DNA of 64,000 nt from Pseudomonadota bacterium (lineage in GTDB: Bacteria; Pseudomonadota; Alphaproteobacteria; Rhizobiales; Pleomorphomonadaceae): positions 1 through 64,000 of the forward strand of contig JAEZHI010000042.1 of the NCBI GenBank assembly GCA_023436885.1, read 5' to 3'. This document shows positions 24,092-32,665 of the stretch, piece after piece (positions within the stretch are counted from its first letter, which is position 1; the number at the start of each line of letters is the position of its first letter). Under the pieces are notes generated by a model. It was not told the DNA's origin. It did no database searches and saw nothing but the letters and a program-made list of their open reading frames with translations. The position numbers and the translations under genes were made by a program.

Positions 24092-24447
24092 ACGACGGAA
24101 AGATCGGCCATCGGGAAGCGGCCGTCGAGCTTTCGTATGAACTGGACGAGCCGCCACACAAAGTCTGGCGGGCCATCAGCGTTCCCGAGCTTCGGGAAGC
24201 TTGGTTGCCAAAGCAGGCATTGGCCGATCCCGAGGCCAGTTCCCTCGTGCCGGAACGGGAGGTCCGCTACCGGATGCGCGAAAGCGATCCGCCGTTCCTC
24301 GAAAGCGTGGTGACCTTTCAAATCGCCCCTAACGCAACGGGCGGCACCAGCCTCAGGATCATCCATGAACTTGGCGACGCGCGGTTCGACCGGTTGACAG
24401 GCACCGCCGCCAACAGCAACGGCACCAGCCTCATGCTCGCCGCCTGA
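24088..24447 (+). CDS. SRPBCC (AHSA1-like) domain protein
   Basis: The 119-residue protein shows the START/SRPBCC pattern: VELSYELDEPPHKVWRAISV, LREAWLP, a central strand block, and TSLRIIHEL near the C-terminus. It is shorter than usual (typically about 140-160), and the last helix that closes the cavity seems reduced to a serine/asparagine-rich tail. Such proteins bind hydrophobic ligands or act as co-chaperone-like modules. The ATGA overlap couples it to the ArsR gene. clpP follows 42 bases later. Confidence 0.82.
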   Translation: MNDGKIGHREAAVELSYELDEPPHKVWRAISVPELREAWLPKQALADPEASSLVPEREVRYRMRESDPPFLESVVTFQIAPNATGGTSLRIIHELGDARFDRLTGTAANSNGTSLMLAA

Positions 24448-24489
24448 CGGCGAGCCTTCTCCTCAACGCCAGAAGATTGGAATTCGCCG

Positions 24490-25113
24490 ATGCGCGAAGC
24501 GATGCAACTCGTCCCTATGGTCGTCGAACAATCGAGCCGAGGGGAACGATCCTTCGATATCTACTCCCGCCTGCTTCGTGAAAGGATCATCTTCCTGAAC
24601 GGCGAAGTGAATGACGGCGTATCCGCGCTGGTCTGCGCCCAATTGCTTTTTCTCGAAGCCGAGAATCCCAAGCTGCCGATCAACCTCTACATCAATTCCC
24701 CCGGCGGCATGGTGACCAGCGGCTTCGCCATGTACGACACCATGCGTTACATCCGCGCGCCGGTGCATACGCTCTGCATGGGAACGGCCCGCTCCATGGG
24801 ATCCTTCCTGCTGATGGCGGGTGAACCCGGACATCGGGCGACGCTACCCAATGCCAGCATTCTCGTCCACCAGCCATCCGGCGGTTTCCAGGGACAGGCG
24901 TCGGACATGCTCATCCATGCCGAAGAGATCAAACAGATCAAGCATCGCATGACACGTCTCTATGCCGAGCATTGCGGGCGAACCTATGAAGAATTCGAAC
25001 GCGCCATGGATCGCGACCGCTTCATGACCGCCGAGGAGGCGCTGGAATGGGGATTGGTGGACCGCATCCTGAAGGTCCGGCAAGACGATCGCGACGGACA
25101 GGGATCGGCATAG
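24490..25113 (+). CDS. ClpP-family serine protease, likely secondary paralogue
   Basis: The 207-residue protein is a full-length ClpP. The catalytic triad is visible as Ser102 (in GTARSMGS), His127 (LVHQPSGG) and Asp176 (DRDRF). The hydrophobic N-terminal segment MVVEQSSRGERSFDIYSRLL matches the family. The residues before the nucleophile (TAR) differ from the usual QAA, and no clpX or tig gene is adjacent, so this looks like an accessory copy, not the housekeeping one. It would form tetradecamers with a Clp ATPase. It lies 42 bases after the SRPBCC gene and is probably transcribed from the ArsR promoter. Confidence 0.9.
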   Translation: MREAMQLVPMVVEQSSRGERSFDIYSRLLRERIIFLNGEVNDGVSALVCAQLLFLEAENPKLPINLYINSPGGMVTSGFAMYDTMRYIRAPVHTLCMGTARSMGSFLLMAGEPGHRATLPNASILVHQPSGGFQGQASDMLIHAEEIKQIKHRMTRLYAEHCGRTYEEFERAMDRDRFMTAEEALEWGLVDRILKVRQDDRDGQGSA

Positions 25114-25126
25114 CTTCTGCACCACC

Positions 25127-25765
25127 TCATGCGTAGGGTGTGTCTGCCATCGCCGCAGCCACGCCTAAACTTCCCCGGTCGATCAGTGCCAGAAACAGTG
25201 CCGCTGCCGCCACGCTGTCACCGGTCTTGCGGAAGTGCCGATGCGCTTCCAGGAAGGCGACAGTCCAGGTGGCAAGGACGAGACCAGCGGCCATTCGCAC
25301 TTCGGGATCGTGAGGCGCCTTGCTGACACTCTCCGCCAAGGCCACCGCGACGACCTCTGTTAGCTCATCGCGGATCGCCCTTGCCCGCGCCTTCAACGTG
25401 GCACTGGCCTCCACCGTGGCGATAAAGCCCTCGCTGCGGTTTGAGAATTCCAGATAAGGCGTCTTGTCGGCGACCAACTGATGGGCAAGCCGGCGCAACG
25501 TCTCGACCGGAGAAATCCCGTCCTCCCGCTGCCGCAGCGCCGCGCGCACCGTCTCCCGTCCCTCCTCGTCGCGGTCGAAGAACATGTCCTCTTTGCGCGG
25601 GAAGTGGTTGAACACGGTCATCCGCCCGACGTCGGCGGCTGCGGCGATTTCGTCCACCGTCACGTTGTCAAAGCCCCGCTCCTGGAACAGGCGGTCAGCG
25701 ACTTCGGAAATGGCCCGTCGCGTGGCGAGTCGCTTGCGGGAACGGCGGTCGGGTGGGGTCTGCAT
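25127..25765 (-). CDS. TetR-family transcriptional regulator
   Basis: The 212-residue regulator has the TetR helix-turn-helix in ATRRAISEVADRLFQERG and VTVDEIAAAADVGRMTVFNHFPRKEDMFF (about residues 12-58), followed by an all-helical ligand domain. The start at 25765 gives the normal short N-terminal arm; a longer frame runs through the operator region and is not credible. It is divergent from an SDR-MFS operon, with several GTACT half-sites between, so autoregulation and control of that operon are likely. Confidence 0.93.
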   Translation of the reverse strand: MQTPPDRRSRKRLATRRAISEVADRLFQERGFDNVTVDEIAAAADVGRMTVFNHFPRKEDMFFDRDEEGRETVRAALRQREDGISPVETLRRLAHQLVADKTPYLEFSNRSEGFIATVEASATLKARARAIRDELTEVVAVALAESVSKAPHDPEVRMAAGLVLATWTVAFLEAHRHFRKTGDSVAAAALFLALIDRGSLGVAAAMADTPYA

Positions 25766-25789
25766 GCCGCTATTGGTAGCCCGATTCCT

Positions 25790-25877
25790 GTACTGAGTAC
25801 ACGTAATTTGACAACTTACACCCGCCCATATATGTACTCGGTATAAATTTGGTTTCAGTACACATCTGCCGTGTACT
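25790..25877. promoter_or_regulatory. TetR operators and SDR-MFS promoter
   Basis: Three dyads share a GTACT half-site: GTACTGAGTAC (25790-25800), GTACTCGGTAT (25834-25844) and AGTACAC-atctgcc-GTGTACT (25857-25877). On the plus strand TTGACA (25808-25813) and TATGTA (25831-25836) are 17 bases apart, so the second dyad overlaps the -10 box and start region. The regulator gene starts 25 bases left of the first site. Confidence 0.65.
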
Positions 25878-25901
25878 TCACCGGCTCGAGAAGACCTCCT
25901 C

Positions 25902-26633
25902 ATGACATCCAAAATTGCCCTGATCACCGGCGTCAGCCGTCCGCTTGGCCTCGGCCTTGCCGTGGCTCGCCAGCTTGCCGAGCAAGATCACCACGTCATC
26001 CTCACAGCGAGAAACCCGAGCCAGGCCGAAGCATTGGCTTCCGAACTGCGTCGCTCGGGCCTCAGCGCCAGCGCCTTGCGCCTCGACCTTTCCGAACCCG
26101 TCAGCATCCGCGATGCCGCCGAACGCCTTGCCGACACGTTCGATCATCTCGACGTACTGGTAAACAACGCCAGCGCCATGCCGGACTTCCGCACCCGCTC
26201 CGCTCTCGACGTCGATCTCGAAGCGCTCCACGCCATCTTCGCCGTCAGCGTGTTCGGCTGCTGGGGCCTGACCCAGGCCTTGTTGCCCCTCCTCCGGAAA
26301 GCGCCCGCTGCCCGCATCGTCAACGTCACAAGCGAGGCGGCGCAGCAGATCGGCAAGCGCGGCCCGGTCTTTTCGCCAGCCTATGCGCTCGCGAAATACA
26401 GCCTCAACGCTCTGACCTCCACCCTCGCGGCGGCACTGGCCGATACGCAGATCCTGGTCAACGCCGTCGACCCCGGTCCCGTTGCCAGCCATCCAGAACG
26501 CGGTGACGATGCCGACGACCGGTCACCAACGGAAGCAACCACCGGCGTCATCTGGGCGGCCACACTCCCCGCCGGCGGGCCGACCGGCGGCGTCTTCCGC
26601 GACGGCAAACCGGTGGGCGCGGCCCTCATATGA
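25902..26633 (+). CDS. SDR family NAD(P)-dependent oxidoreductase
   Basis: The 243-residue classical SDR has the cofactor motif TGVSRPLGLGLA (first glycine-rich loop), VLVNNASAMP, a catalytic serine in NVTSEA and the YxxxK pair in PAYALAKYS. The later NAVDPGPVAS loop is typical. The substrate is unknown. Its last codons overlap the following MFS exporter gene (ATGA), and both lie under the divergent TetR gene. This suggests modification and export of the same toxic compound. Confidence 0.92.
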   Translation: MTSKIALITGVSRPLGLGLAVARQLAEQDHHVILTARNPSQAEALASELRRSGLSASALRLDLSEPVSIRDAAERLADTFDHLDVLVNNASAMPDFRTRSALDVDLEALHAIFAVSVFGCWGLTQALLPLLRKAPAARIVNVTSEAAQQIGKRGPVFSPAYALAKYSLNALTSTLAAALADTQILVNAVDPGPVASHPERGDDADDRSPTEATTGVIWAATLPAGGPTGGVFRDGKPVGAALI

Positions 26634-27820
26634 ACAAGCCTCTAATCGTCATCTTCATAGCCATCGGCCTCGACGCGGTCGGCATCAGCCTGATCTTCCC
26701 AATCCTGCCGCGGCTGATCGAGGACGTGACGCAATCTGCCAACGTCGCGCCCACTATCGGCATTCTCGCCGCTCTCTATGCGGCGATGCAGTTCGTCTTC
26801 GCGCCGGTGCTCGGCGCCCTCAGCGACCGCCTCGGCCGGCGGCCGGTGCTGCTGATCTCGTTGGCTGGCGCCGCGATCAACTACGTTCTGATGGCCGTCG
26901 CACCGTCGCTCTTGCTGCTGCTGCTCGGCCGTGCCATCGCCGGGCTGACCAGCGCCAACATCTCGGTCGCCACCGCCTACATCACCGACATTTCGCCGGA
27001 GGAGACCCGCGCCAGGCGGTTCGGTCTGTTCAATGCCATGTTCGGCGCCGGCTTCGTGCTCGGGCCGGTCATCGGCGGCGTTCTCGGTGACTATTGGGTC
27101 AGGCTTCCTTTCATCGCCGCAGGCATACTGAACGCCGGCAATCTGCTGCTCGCCCTGTTCGTCCTGCCGGAATCTCGTCAGCCGAGCCGCGAAAAGGTCG
27201 ATTTCACGGCGCTCAACCCGCTGCCATCCCTGCGCTGGGCCTTATCCACCAAAGCCCTGACGCCGGTCGTCCTGCTGTTTTTCGTCCTGAGCGGTACCGG
27301 TGAGGTCTACGGCACCTGCTGGGCGCTCTGGGGCCGTGACGCATTCGGCTGGAACGGTCTCATGATCGGCCTGTCACTCGGCACCTTCGGCGTCTGCCAG
27401 TCGCTGGCCCAGGCCTTCCTGCCGGGCCCGGCCGTCAAACTCTTGGGAGAACGCGGCGCCGTGCTCGTCGGCATCGCCGGCGCCTGCACCGCCCTGGTGG
27501 CGATGGCCTTCGCCGCACGGGGCTGGATGGTGTTTGCCATCATGCCAGTCGTTGCGCTGGCCGGCATCGGCACGCCGGCCCTGCAGTCCTTTGCCACCCG
27601 CCTGGTGGATGAAGACCGGCAAGGCCAGTTCCAGGGCGTGCTGGCATCGGCCATGAGCCTTGCGTCAGTCATCGGACCGCTGGTCTTTTCAACCCTTTAT
27701 TTCGTTGTTCGTCCCGAGTGGCCGGGGGCGATCTGGCTGTCGGCCGTCGCCGTCAACCTGATCGCGGTGCCACTGGTACTGGGCTTGCGGTTTAGGGGCG
27801 AGAGCGGCACCCCGTCATAG
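26630..27820 (+). CDS. MFS transporter, TetA-like (TCR/Tet family)
   Basis: The 396-residue 12-helix transporter begins MNKPLIVIFIAIGLDAVGISLIF-type sequence, characteristic of TetA(A/C)-like exporters. It has motif A in GALSDRLGRRPVL and the TCR-type AGLTSANISVATAYITDI. Together with a divergent TetR-type regulator this resembles a tetracycline-resistance arrangement. TetA-like exporters of unknown specificity are common in soil bacteria, so resistance is only a possibility. It overlaps the SDR gene by 4 bases and the convergent metallopeptidase gene by 6. Confidence 0.92.
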   Translation: MNKPLIVIFIAIGLDAVGISLIFPILPRLIEDVTQSANVAPTIGILAALYAAMQFVFAPVLGALSDRLGRRPVLLISLAGAAINYVLMAVAPSLLLLLLGRAIAGLTSANISVATAYITDISPEETRARRFGLFNAMFGAGFVLGPVIGGVLGDYWVRLPFIAAGILNAGNLLLALFVLPESRQPSREKVDFTALNPLPSLRWALSTKALTPVVLLFFVLSGTGEVYGTCWALWGRDAFGWNGLMIGLSLGTFGVCQSLAQAFLPGPAVKLLGERGAVLVGIAGACTALVAMAFAARGWMVFAIMPVVALAGIGTPALQSFATRLVDEDRQGQFQGVLASAMSLASVIGPLVFSTLYFVVRPEWPGAIWLSAVAVNLIAVPLVLGLRFRGESGTPS

Positions 27821-28723
27821 CTTCGACGTCGAGAAGGTGTCGCAGGAGTTGGCGTCGCCGCTATCGAAGCCCACCTGGAACCAGTGCTTTCGCTCGGCCG
27901 AGGTGCCGTGGTTGAAGCTCTCCGGCACCACGTAGCCCTGCGTCCGCTTCTGGATGGCGTCGTCGCCGATCTGAGTGGCGGCGTTGAGCGCCTCGTCGAG
28001 GTCGCCGCGTTCGAGGAGACCCTTCTTCTCGGCGTAATGGCCCCAGACGCCGGCATAGCAGTCGGCCTGCAATTCCACCTTCACCGACAGCGCGTTGGCA
28101 TCGGCCTGATCGAGCTGCTGGCGCCGTTCGTTGAAGGCCGGCAACAGGCCGAGCAGGTCCTGCACGTGGTGGCCGACCTCGTGGGCGATCACATAGGCTT
28201 GGGCAAAGTCGCCGGGCGCGCCGAACTTCTGCTTCAGCTCGTCATAAAAGCCGAGGTCGATGTAGATCTTGCCGTCATTGGGGCAATAGAACGGCCCGGT
28301 CGCCGCGCTGGCAAAGCCGCAGGTTGATTGGGTCTGGCCGGTGAACAGCCTGAGCGGCGTCGCCGTGTAGCGCTTGCCCTCGGCCTTGAAGATCTCCGTC
28401 CAGGTATCCTCGGTGTCGCCCAGCACGGTGGCAACGAAATCGCGCATCTCATCGGGCTGGCCGGCGCGCGGACGATCGATGGCCTGGGAGCTTCCATAGT
28501 TGGAGCCACCGCCCATGCTGCCGTCGAGCAGCACCAGCGGATTGATGCCCATGAACCACAAAATGAGACCGACAACGATCAGCCCGCCGATGGACAGGCC
28601 ACCGCCGCGCCGGCCGCCGCCGAAGCCGCCGCTTGGAAACTGGATGCCGCCGCCGGAAAACCCGCCGCCGCTATCCCTGACGTCCTCGATGTTGTCGCTC
28701 TGGCGACGCCCCTTCCACAGCAT
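27815..28723 (-). CDS. YpfJ-type neutral zinc metallopeptidase
   Basis: The 302-residue protein begins with a charged segment (MLWKGRRQSDNIEDVRDS), then a glycine-rich stretch (about residues 20-42) and one membrane helix (GLIVVGLILWFMGI). The catalytic domain carries the zincin motif HEVGHH in AYVIAHEVGHHVQ and the downstream ADCYAGVWGHY. It is anchored in the inner membrane with the catalytic part probably periplasmic. The family's substrates are unknown. GGAGGG precedes the chosen ATG. It ends head-on with the MFS gene. Confidence 0.93.
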   Translation of the reverse strand: MLWKGRRQSDNIEDVRDSGGGFSGGGIQFPSGGFGGGRRGGGLSIGGLIVVGLILWFMGINPLVLLDGSMGGGSNYGSSQAIDRPRAGQPDEMRDFVATVLGDTEDTWTEIFKAEGKRYTATPLRLFTGQTQSTCGFASAATGPFYCPNDGKIYIDLGFYDELKQKFGAPGDFAQAYVIAHEVGHHVQDLLGLLPAFNERRQQLDQADANALSVKVELQADCYAGVWGHYAEKKGLLERGDLDEALNAATQIGDDAIQKRTQGYVVPESFNHGTSAERKHWFQVGFDSGDANSCDTFSTSKL

Positions 28724-28850
28724 GCTTGGCCCTCCGAATATCTCGAAGTACAACAGCAGAACGCGCAGTGAGTTCCCCGCCACCGGCAGACATGGAACTG
28801 TCGTCTTGCCGGCGCATGTAGATCCATCTTTTTCCTACGCGAGTCCCGAT

Positions 28851-29657
28851 ATGCCCGAGATCGACGCCCCGTCACCGCTGCTTGCCACCATGATCGCCGC
28901 CGCCCGCCTGGGGGGCGGCATTGCCCGCCAACACTTTGCCGCCTGCGGTCAGACGAACATCGATGAGAAGGGCGCCCGCGACTACGTGACGGCAACCGAC
29001 GTGGCGGTGGAAAAAGCGATTGCCACCGCGCTGGGCACCGCCTTTCCCGGCTGGTCGATCGAAGGCGAGGAAAAGGCCGGCGACCGCGACCGCGGCCCCG
29101 ACGTGCCGCGCTTCCTGATCGACCCGATCGACGGCACCACCAATTTCGCCTGGGGCATCCCGTTTTTCGGTGTGGTGATCTCGCTTCTCAATGGCGACCG
29201 CATCGACGCCGGCGTGGTCTACGACCCGATGCGCGATGAGCTCTTCTATGCCGAACGCGGCAAGGGCGCCTTTCTTGACGGCACTCCGCTGACCATCCGC
29301 ATCGACCGCGACATTGACCACGCGGTGATCGGCGCCAGCCTGCCGATCCCCGGCCAAGTCAAGTCGATGAATGTCGCCCGCTACCGCGAGGTGCTGATGG
29401 AGGTCATGGATCACGCCGCCACCATGCGGCGGATGGGTTCGGCGGCACTGTCCATCGCCTACGTCGCCGCCAATCGGCACGACGCCTTCTTCGAGGATGG
29501 CCTGTCGCCGCATGATTACGCCGCATCCGTGCTGATCGTCGAGGAAGCCGGCGGCATGGTGAGCGGCTTCGACGGCCGTGCGATTCCAAAGACCGGCGCC
29601 GTGCTGGCAGCCTCACCCACCGTTCATCCCTGGCTGGTCGAGCGCTTTACTTCGTAA
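28851..29657 (+). CDS. Inositol monophosphatase family protein
   Basis: The 268-residue phosphatase keeps the metal-site motifs of the IMPase family: EGEEKAG (Glu), DPIDGTTNFAWGIPFFGV (motif A) and DYAASVLIVEEAGG (motif B, with HDYAAS in place of the usual WDxAAG). It should hydrolyse inositol phosphate, histidinol phosphate or a similar sugar phosphate in a magnesium-dependent way. The ATG at 28851 gives the family N-terminus, although a longer frame exists. Its 3' end overlaps the convergent glycerophosphodiesterase-like gene by 11 bases. Confidence 0.92.
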   Translation: MPEIDAPSPLLATMIAAARLGGGIARQHFAACGQTNIDEKGARDYVTATDVAVEKAIATALGTAFPGWSIEGEEKAGDRDRGPDVPRFLIDPIDGTTNFAWGIPFFGVVISLLNGDRIDAGVVYDPMRDELFYAERGKGAFLDGTPLTIRIDRDIDHAVIGASLPIPGQVKSMNVARYREVLMEVMDHAATMRRMGSAALSIAYVAANRHDAFFEDGLSPHDYAASVLIVEEAGGMVSGFDGRAIPKTGAVLAASPTVHPWLVERFTS

Positions 29658-30519
29658 TCGTGGCGAGCTCCAGCTCCACTGCCCGCCGCGCCACCGCGTC
29701 GGGCTCGTTGGTGGTGATCTGGTCGGCCTTGAGTTCGAGCAGACGCTTGAGGCTGTCGTCGGCGCCCGGATGGTGGAGATCGAGCGTATAGGCGTCGATG
29801 CGCTTGCCCGCCACGTGGAAGGCGCCGATCAGGTCGAAGCCCCGCTGGTCCGCAGCCAGAACCGCCCGATAATTGAGATAGATGAGGCTCGCCTCTGGAA
29901 TCGCCATCAGTGCGTTGGTGACGAACACGCCGAGATCACTGCCTGCCACGATATCGGACACCGTATCGTCGCTGCAGGGGTCGAAGCCGATGTTGAGGCC
30001 GGCCGTTGCTCGGCCGAGCCGCGCCACCGCGTCCTTGTCGCCGCCCGAGAGGATGAAGTGCGGCGCGACGCCCGCCATCACCTTGGCAAAGGCCTCGACA
30101 GCCTCAGTGCTGATCCCGTCGTTGCCAACCTTCAAATCAAGCTGGATCAGCGTTTCCGGATGCACCGAGCCGCCGCGCACCAGCGCCGCCAAGTCGTCGA
30201 GAAGCAGCACCTTCTCTTCGGTTATCTCGCCCGAAGGCCGGCGCAGCTTCAGCTCCCGCAGCTCATCCGGCGCAGTTGCCAATACCGGCCCGCGACCGTC
30301 GGTCTCCCGATCGAGCGTGTCGTCGTGCAGCACGGCAAAGCCAGCACCGGCATGCGGATTGAGATCCACCTCGAAGCTGGCGCCCAGCGCCATTGCCTCA
30401 TGCGCCCGGCTGGGCGTGAACGGCACGTCTGAGCGGATGCGACGCCCCATGTGCCACTTGAGGCGGGTGCGGTGGCCGTCGCGATAAAGGTCGAGCCCCG
30501 GCTTGTTGAGATCATGCAT
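29647..30519 (-). CDS. Glycerophosphodiester phosphodiesterase-like protein
   Basis: The 290-residue protein shows the GDPD pattern: a substrate/metal region FEVDLNPHAGAGFAVLHDDT (the E-x-D pair and HD pair of the TIM barrel, about residues 49-68), IQLDLK, and the C-terminal HHPGADD..ITTNEP-type segment. The opening HRG motif of typical GDPDs is HMG (residues 23-25), so the catalytic arginine is replaced. It overlaps the ABC ATPase gene by 8 bases and is the last gene of the importer operon, which suggests it acts on the imported compound. A Ugp-type phosphodiester is one reading. Confidence 0.83.
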   Translation of the reverse strand: MHDLNKPGLDLYRDGHRTRLKWHMGRRIRSDVPFTPSRAHEAMALGASFEVDLNPHAGAGFAVLHDDTLDRETDGRGPVLATAPDELRELKLRRPSGEITEEKVLLLDDLAALVRGGSVHPETLIQLDLKVGNDGISTEAVEAFAKVMAGVAPHFILSGGDKDAVARLGRATAGLNIGFDPCSDDTVSDIVAGSDLGVFVTNALMAIPEASLIYLNYRAVLAADQRGFDLIGAFHVAGKRIDAYTLDLHHPGADDSLKRLLELKADQITTNEPDAVARRAVELELATITK

Positions 30520-31585
30520 AGCGGACGCCACGAAAGGAGCGCACCGTGTCGGAATGATAGCGGCGCGGCTCACTTCCTTCCGCGAACACCGTCCAATGCT
30601 CGACGCGGATGCCGATCTGTTCGCCGCGCTCCACGCGGATTGCCTTGTCGGTCTGGACGCGCAGGTGCGTGCCGTCGGCGAGCGCGCCATCGATCACCAC
30701 ATGGGCGCCGAAGTCGATCATCCGCCGCACCGTCACCGTGCGCCCTTCCGCCGGCTCCGCAAGCTCGATGTCTTCAGGGCGGATGGCGAGGCGAGCTGGG
30801 CCGCTGCCCTCGGCGGGCAACTTCAGGCCGCTGGCGTTAATCTCGCCATCGGCCAGCACGCCGTCCAACATGTTCATGGCGCCGATGAAGCCTGCGACGA
30901 AGGCGGTCTTCGGCTCGGCGTAGATCTCGCCAGGCCGGCCGACCTGCTGCATGCGGCCGTCCGCCATCACCACGATGCGGTCGGAGATGGCCAACGCCTC
31001 GTCCTGGCCGTGGGTGACGAACACGGCGGTGATGCCGAGGCGCTGTTGGATATCGCGCACTTCCTCGCGCAGGCGTTCGCGCAGATGCTGGTCGAGGCTG
31101 GCGAAAGGCTCGTCGAGCAACAGGATCTTCGGCTCGATCACCAGCGAGCGGGCGAGCGCCACGCGCTGCTGCTGGCCGCCGGACAACTGGCTCGGCAGGC
31201 GCGTGCCGTAGCCGGAGAGGCCGACGAGATCGAGCACCTTCTCGACGCGCTCGCGGATCTCCGCCTTCGGCAGGTGGCGCAGCTTCAGCCCGAAGGCGAT
31301 GTTGCCGAACACCGTCATGTGGCTCCAGAGCGCGTGGCTCTGAAACACCATGGCGGTCGGCCGTCGCTCCGGCGGCAGGTCGGTAACATCCACGCCATCG
31401 ATGGCGATCGTCCCTTCGCTCGGCATCTCGAAACCGCCGATGATGCGCAGAAGCGTCGACTTGCCGGAGCCCGAGGGACCCAGCAGGCAAACAAGTTCGC
31501 CGTCCTCGATCACGAGGTCCATGGCGTCGAGTGCCGTGACCTTGCCGAACGTCTTGGCGATGCCGCTCAATTGAACCTGAGCCAT
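30512..31585 (-). CDS. ABC transporter ATP-binding protein (PotA/FbpC/PhnT-like)
   Basis: The 357-residue ATPase has Walker A (GPSGSGKSTLLR), the signature LSGGQQQRVALARSL, Walker B (ILLLDEPFASLD), the H-loop (VFVTHGQDEALA) and a C-terminal TOBE domain with RPEDIELAEP. This belongs to the spermidine/iron/aminoethylphosphonate-type importers. It drives uptake through the two permeases encoded upstream. The longer frame starting at 31762 runs through a hairpin and is not used; MAQVQLSGIAKTFG at 31585 fits the family. It overlaps the phosphodiesterase-like gene. Confidence 0.95.
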   Translation of the reverse strand: MAQVQLSGIAKTFGKVTALDAMDLVIEDGELVCLLGPSGSGKSTLLRIIGGFEMPSEGTIAIDGVDVTDLPPERRPTAMVFQSHALWSHMTVFGNIAFGLKLRHLPKAEIRERVEKVLDLVGLSGYGTRLPSQLSGGQQQRVALARSLVIEPKILLLDEPFASLDQHLRERLREEVRDIQQRLGITAVFVTHGQDEALAISDRIVVMADGRMQQVGRPGEIYAEPKTAFVAGFIGAMNMLDGVLADGEINASGLKLPAEGSGPARLAIRPEDIELAEPAEGRTVTVRRMIDFGAHVVIDGALADGTHLRVQTDKAIRVERGEQIGIRVEHWTVFAEGSEPRRYHSDTVRSFRGVRYA

Positions 31586-31713
31586 GGGATACGTCCTGAT
31601 TGGGAGCCTGATCCGAAACTCGCTGGGGCGAGGCAGATGGCGATAGTTTCGAGAACCGGAGCGGAGCGAACTTGAGGTCCGTGAGCACCGGAAGCGCAGA
31701 AGACTAAGCTCAG

Positions 31714-31758
31714 GCATCCGCCCGAAAAGTTGCAGACTTTTTCGGACCAAGTGGATGC
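31714..31758. repeat. Long imperfect hairpin between permease and ATPase genes
   Basis: GCATCC (31714) pairs with GGATGC (31753-31758), and inside it CCGAAAAGT pairs with ACTTTTTCGG around the loop TGCAG. It sits in the 210-base gap within the ABC operon. It may be a dispersed palindromic element or an intercistronic structure that lowers expression of the downstream ATPase. Confidence 0.5.
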
Positions 31759-31795
31759 TCATAGATGCCCGCCCCAGTAGAGTTTCGGGTCGGGT

Positions 31796-32665
31796 TCAGC
31801 CGCCAAGCCCTTTGGCAAATGCGTCGGCCCCCATCACCCGGCGGGCCGCCAGCATCAGCACGAAGGACGGTACCCAGAGGAAGACGAACAACACCGCGCC
31901 ATACTGAACTTCGAGGGCGTTGTTGATGAAGGAGATCATCACCATCGGCATGGTGCGCACGTTGGGCAGGCCGATCAGCCAGGCGGCGTCGGTCTCGTAG
32001 AAGGTGCTGACGAAGGTGATGAGCAGAGCGGCGAACAGCGTCGGCAAAGCCTGCGGCAGGGTGATCGACCAGAACACCCGCATCGGCCCGGCGCCGACGT
32101 CGCGCGCCGCCTCCTCGAGCCGCCGGTCGACACCCTGGAAGGCCGAGACGGGGATCCAGATCATGTAGAGCAGCGTGCCGACCAGCTGGATCAACACCAC
32201 GCCCCAGAAGGTCCCGACGAGATGCAGCGTCAGGAAGATGGTGGCGGTAGCGACGATGAGGCCGAATTTCGGGAAGGCCTGTACGCTGAGGAAGGCGAGG
32301 AACAGGATATTTCGGCCAGGGAAGTCCAGGCGGGCGAAGGCATAGGCGGCCGGAAAACAGATGGCCGCCGAGATCGCCGTTACCGTGGTGGTAATGCTGA
32401 GCGACAGCCACATCGCCTGCCAGACGTCGTTGCGCGACAACGTCTCCTGCCAGTAGCCGAGGCCCATACGCTGCGGCACGATGGCCGGAAAGCGCCAGAC
32501 TTCGGCGAACGCCCAGACGGCGGTAACGATCAGCGGCAGCAGGATGACGATGGCAAGGCCGCCGAGGAAGGCGATGCCGGTCCAATCGGTCGGCTCGCGC
32601 CGGCGAACCCGTGCTCGAATGTCGAACAAGGCGCCGGCCGGCGGGAGTCTGGTGATATCGGTCAT
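31796..32665 (-). CDS. ABC transporter permease (PotC/FbpB-like half)
   Basis: The 289-residue membrane protein has six predicted helices and the EAA-type cytoplasmic loop in RLEEAARDVGAGPMRVFWSITLPQALP (about residues 186-212), which docks on the ATPase. The N-terminus is cytoplasmic and basic. It overlaps the upstream permease gene by 4 bases (ATGA) and forms the second half of the channel. Confidence 0.93.
   Translation of the reverse strand: MTDITRLPPAGALFDIRARVRRREPTDWTGIAFLGGLAIVILLPLIVTAVWAFAEVWRFPAIVPQRMGLGYWQETLSRNDVWQAMWLSLSITTTVTAISAAICFPAAYAFARLDFPGRNILFLAFLSVQAFPKFGLIVATATIFLTLHLVGTFWGVVLIQLVGTLLYMIWIPVSAFQGVDRRLEEAARDVGAGPMRVFWSITLPQALPTLFAALLITFVSTFYETDAAWLIGLPNVRTMPMVMISFINNALEVQYGAVLFVFLWVPSFVLMLAARRVMGADAFAKGLGG

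Noticed and set aside
25902..27820. Classical tetracycline-resistance determinant
   Set aside because: TetR-divergent TetA-like MFS genes are common with other substrates, and an SDR gene is coupled in front. Resistance is not supported by sequence alone.
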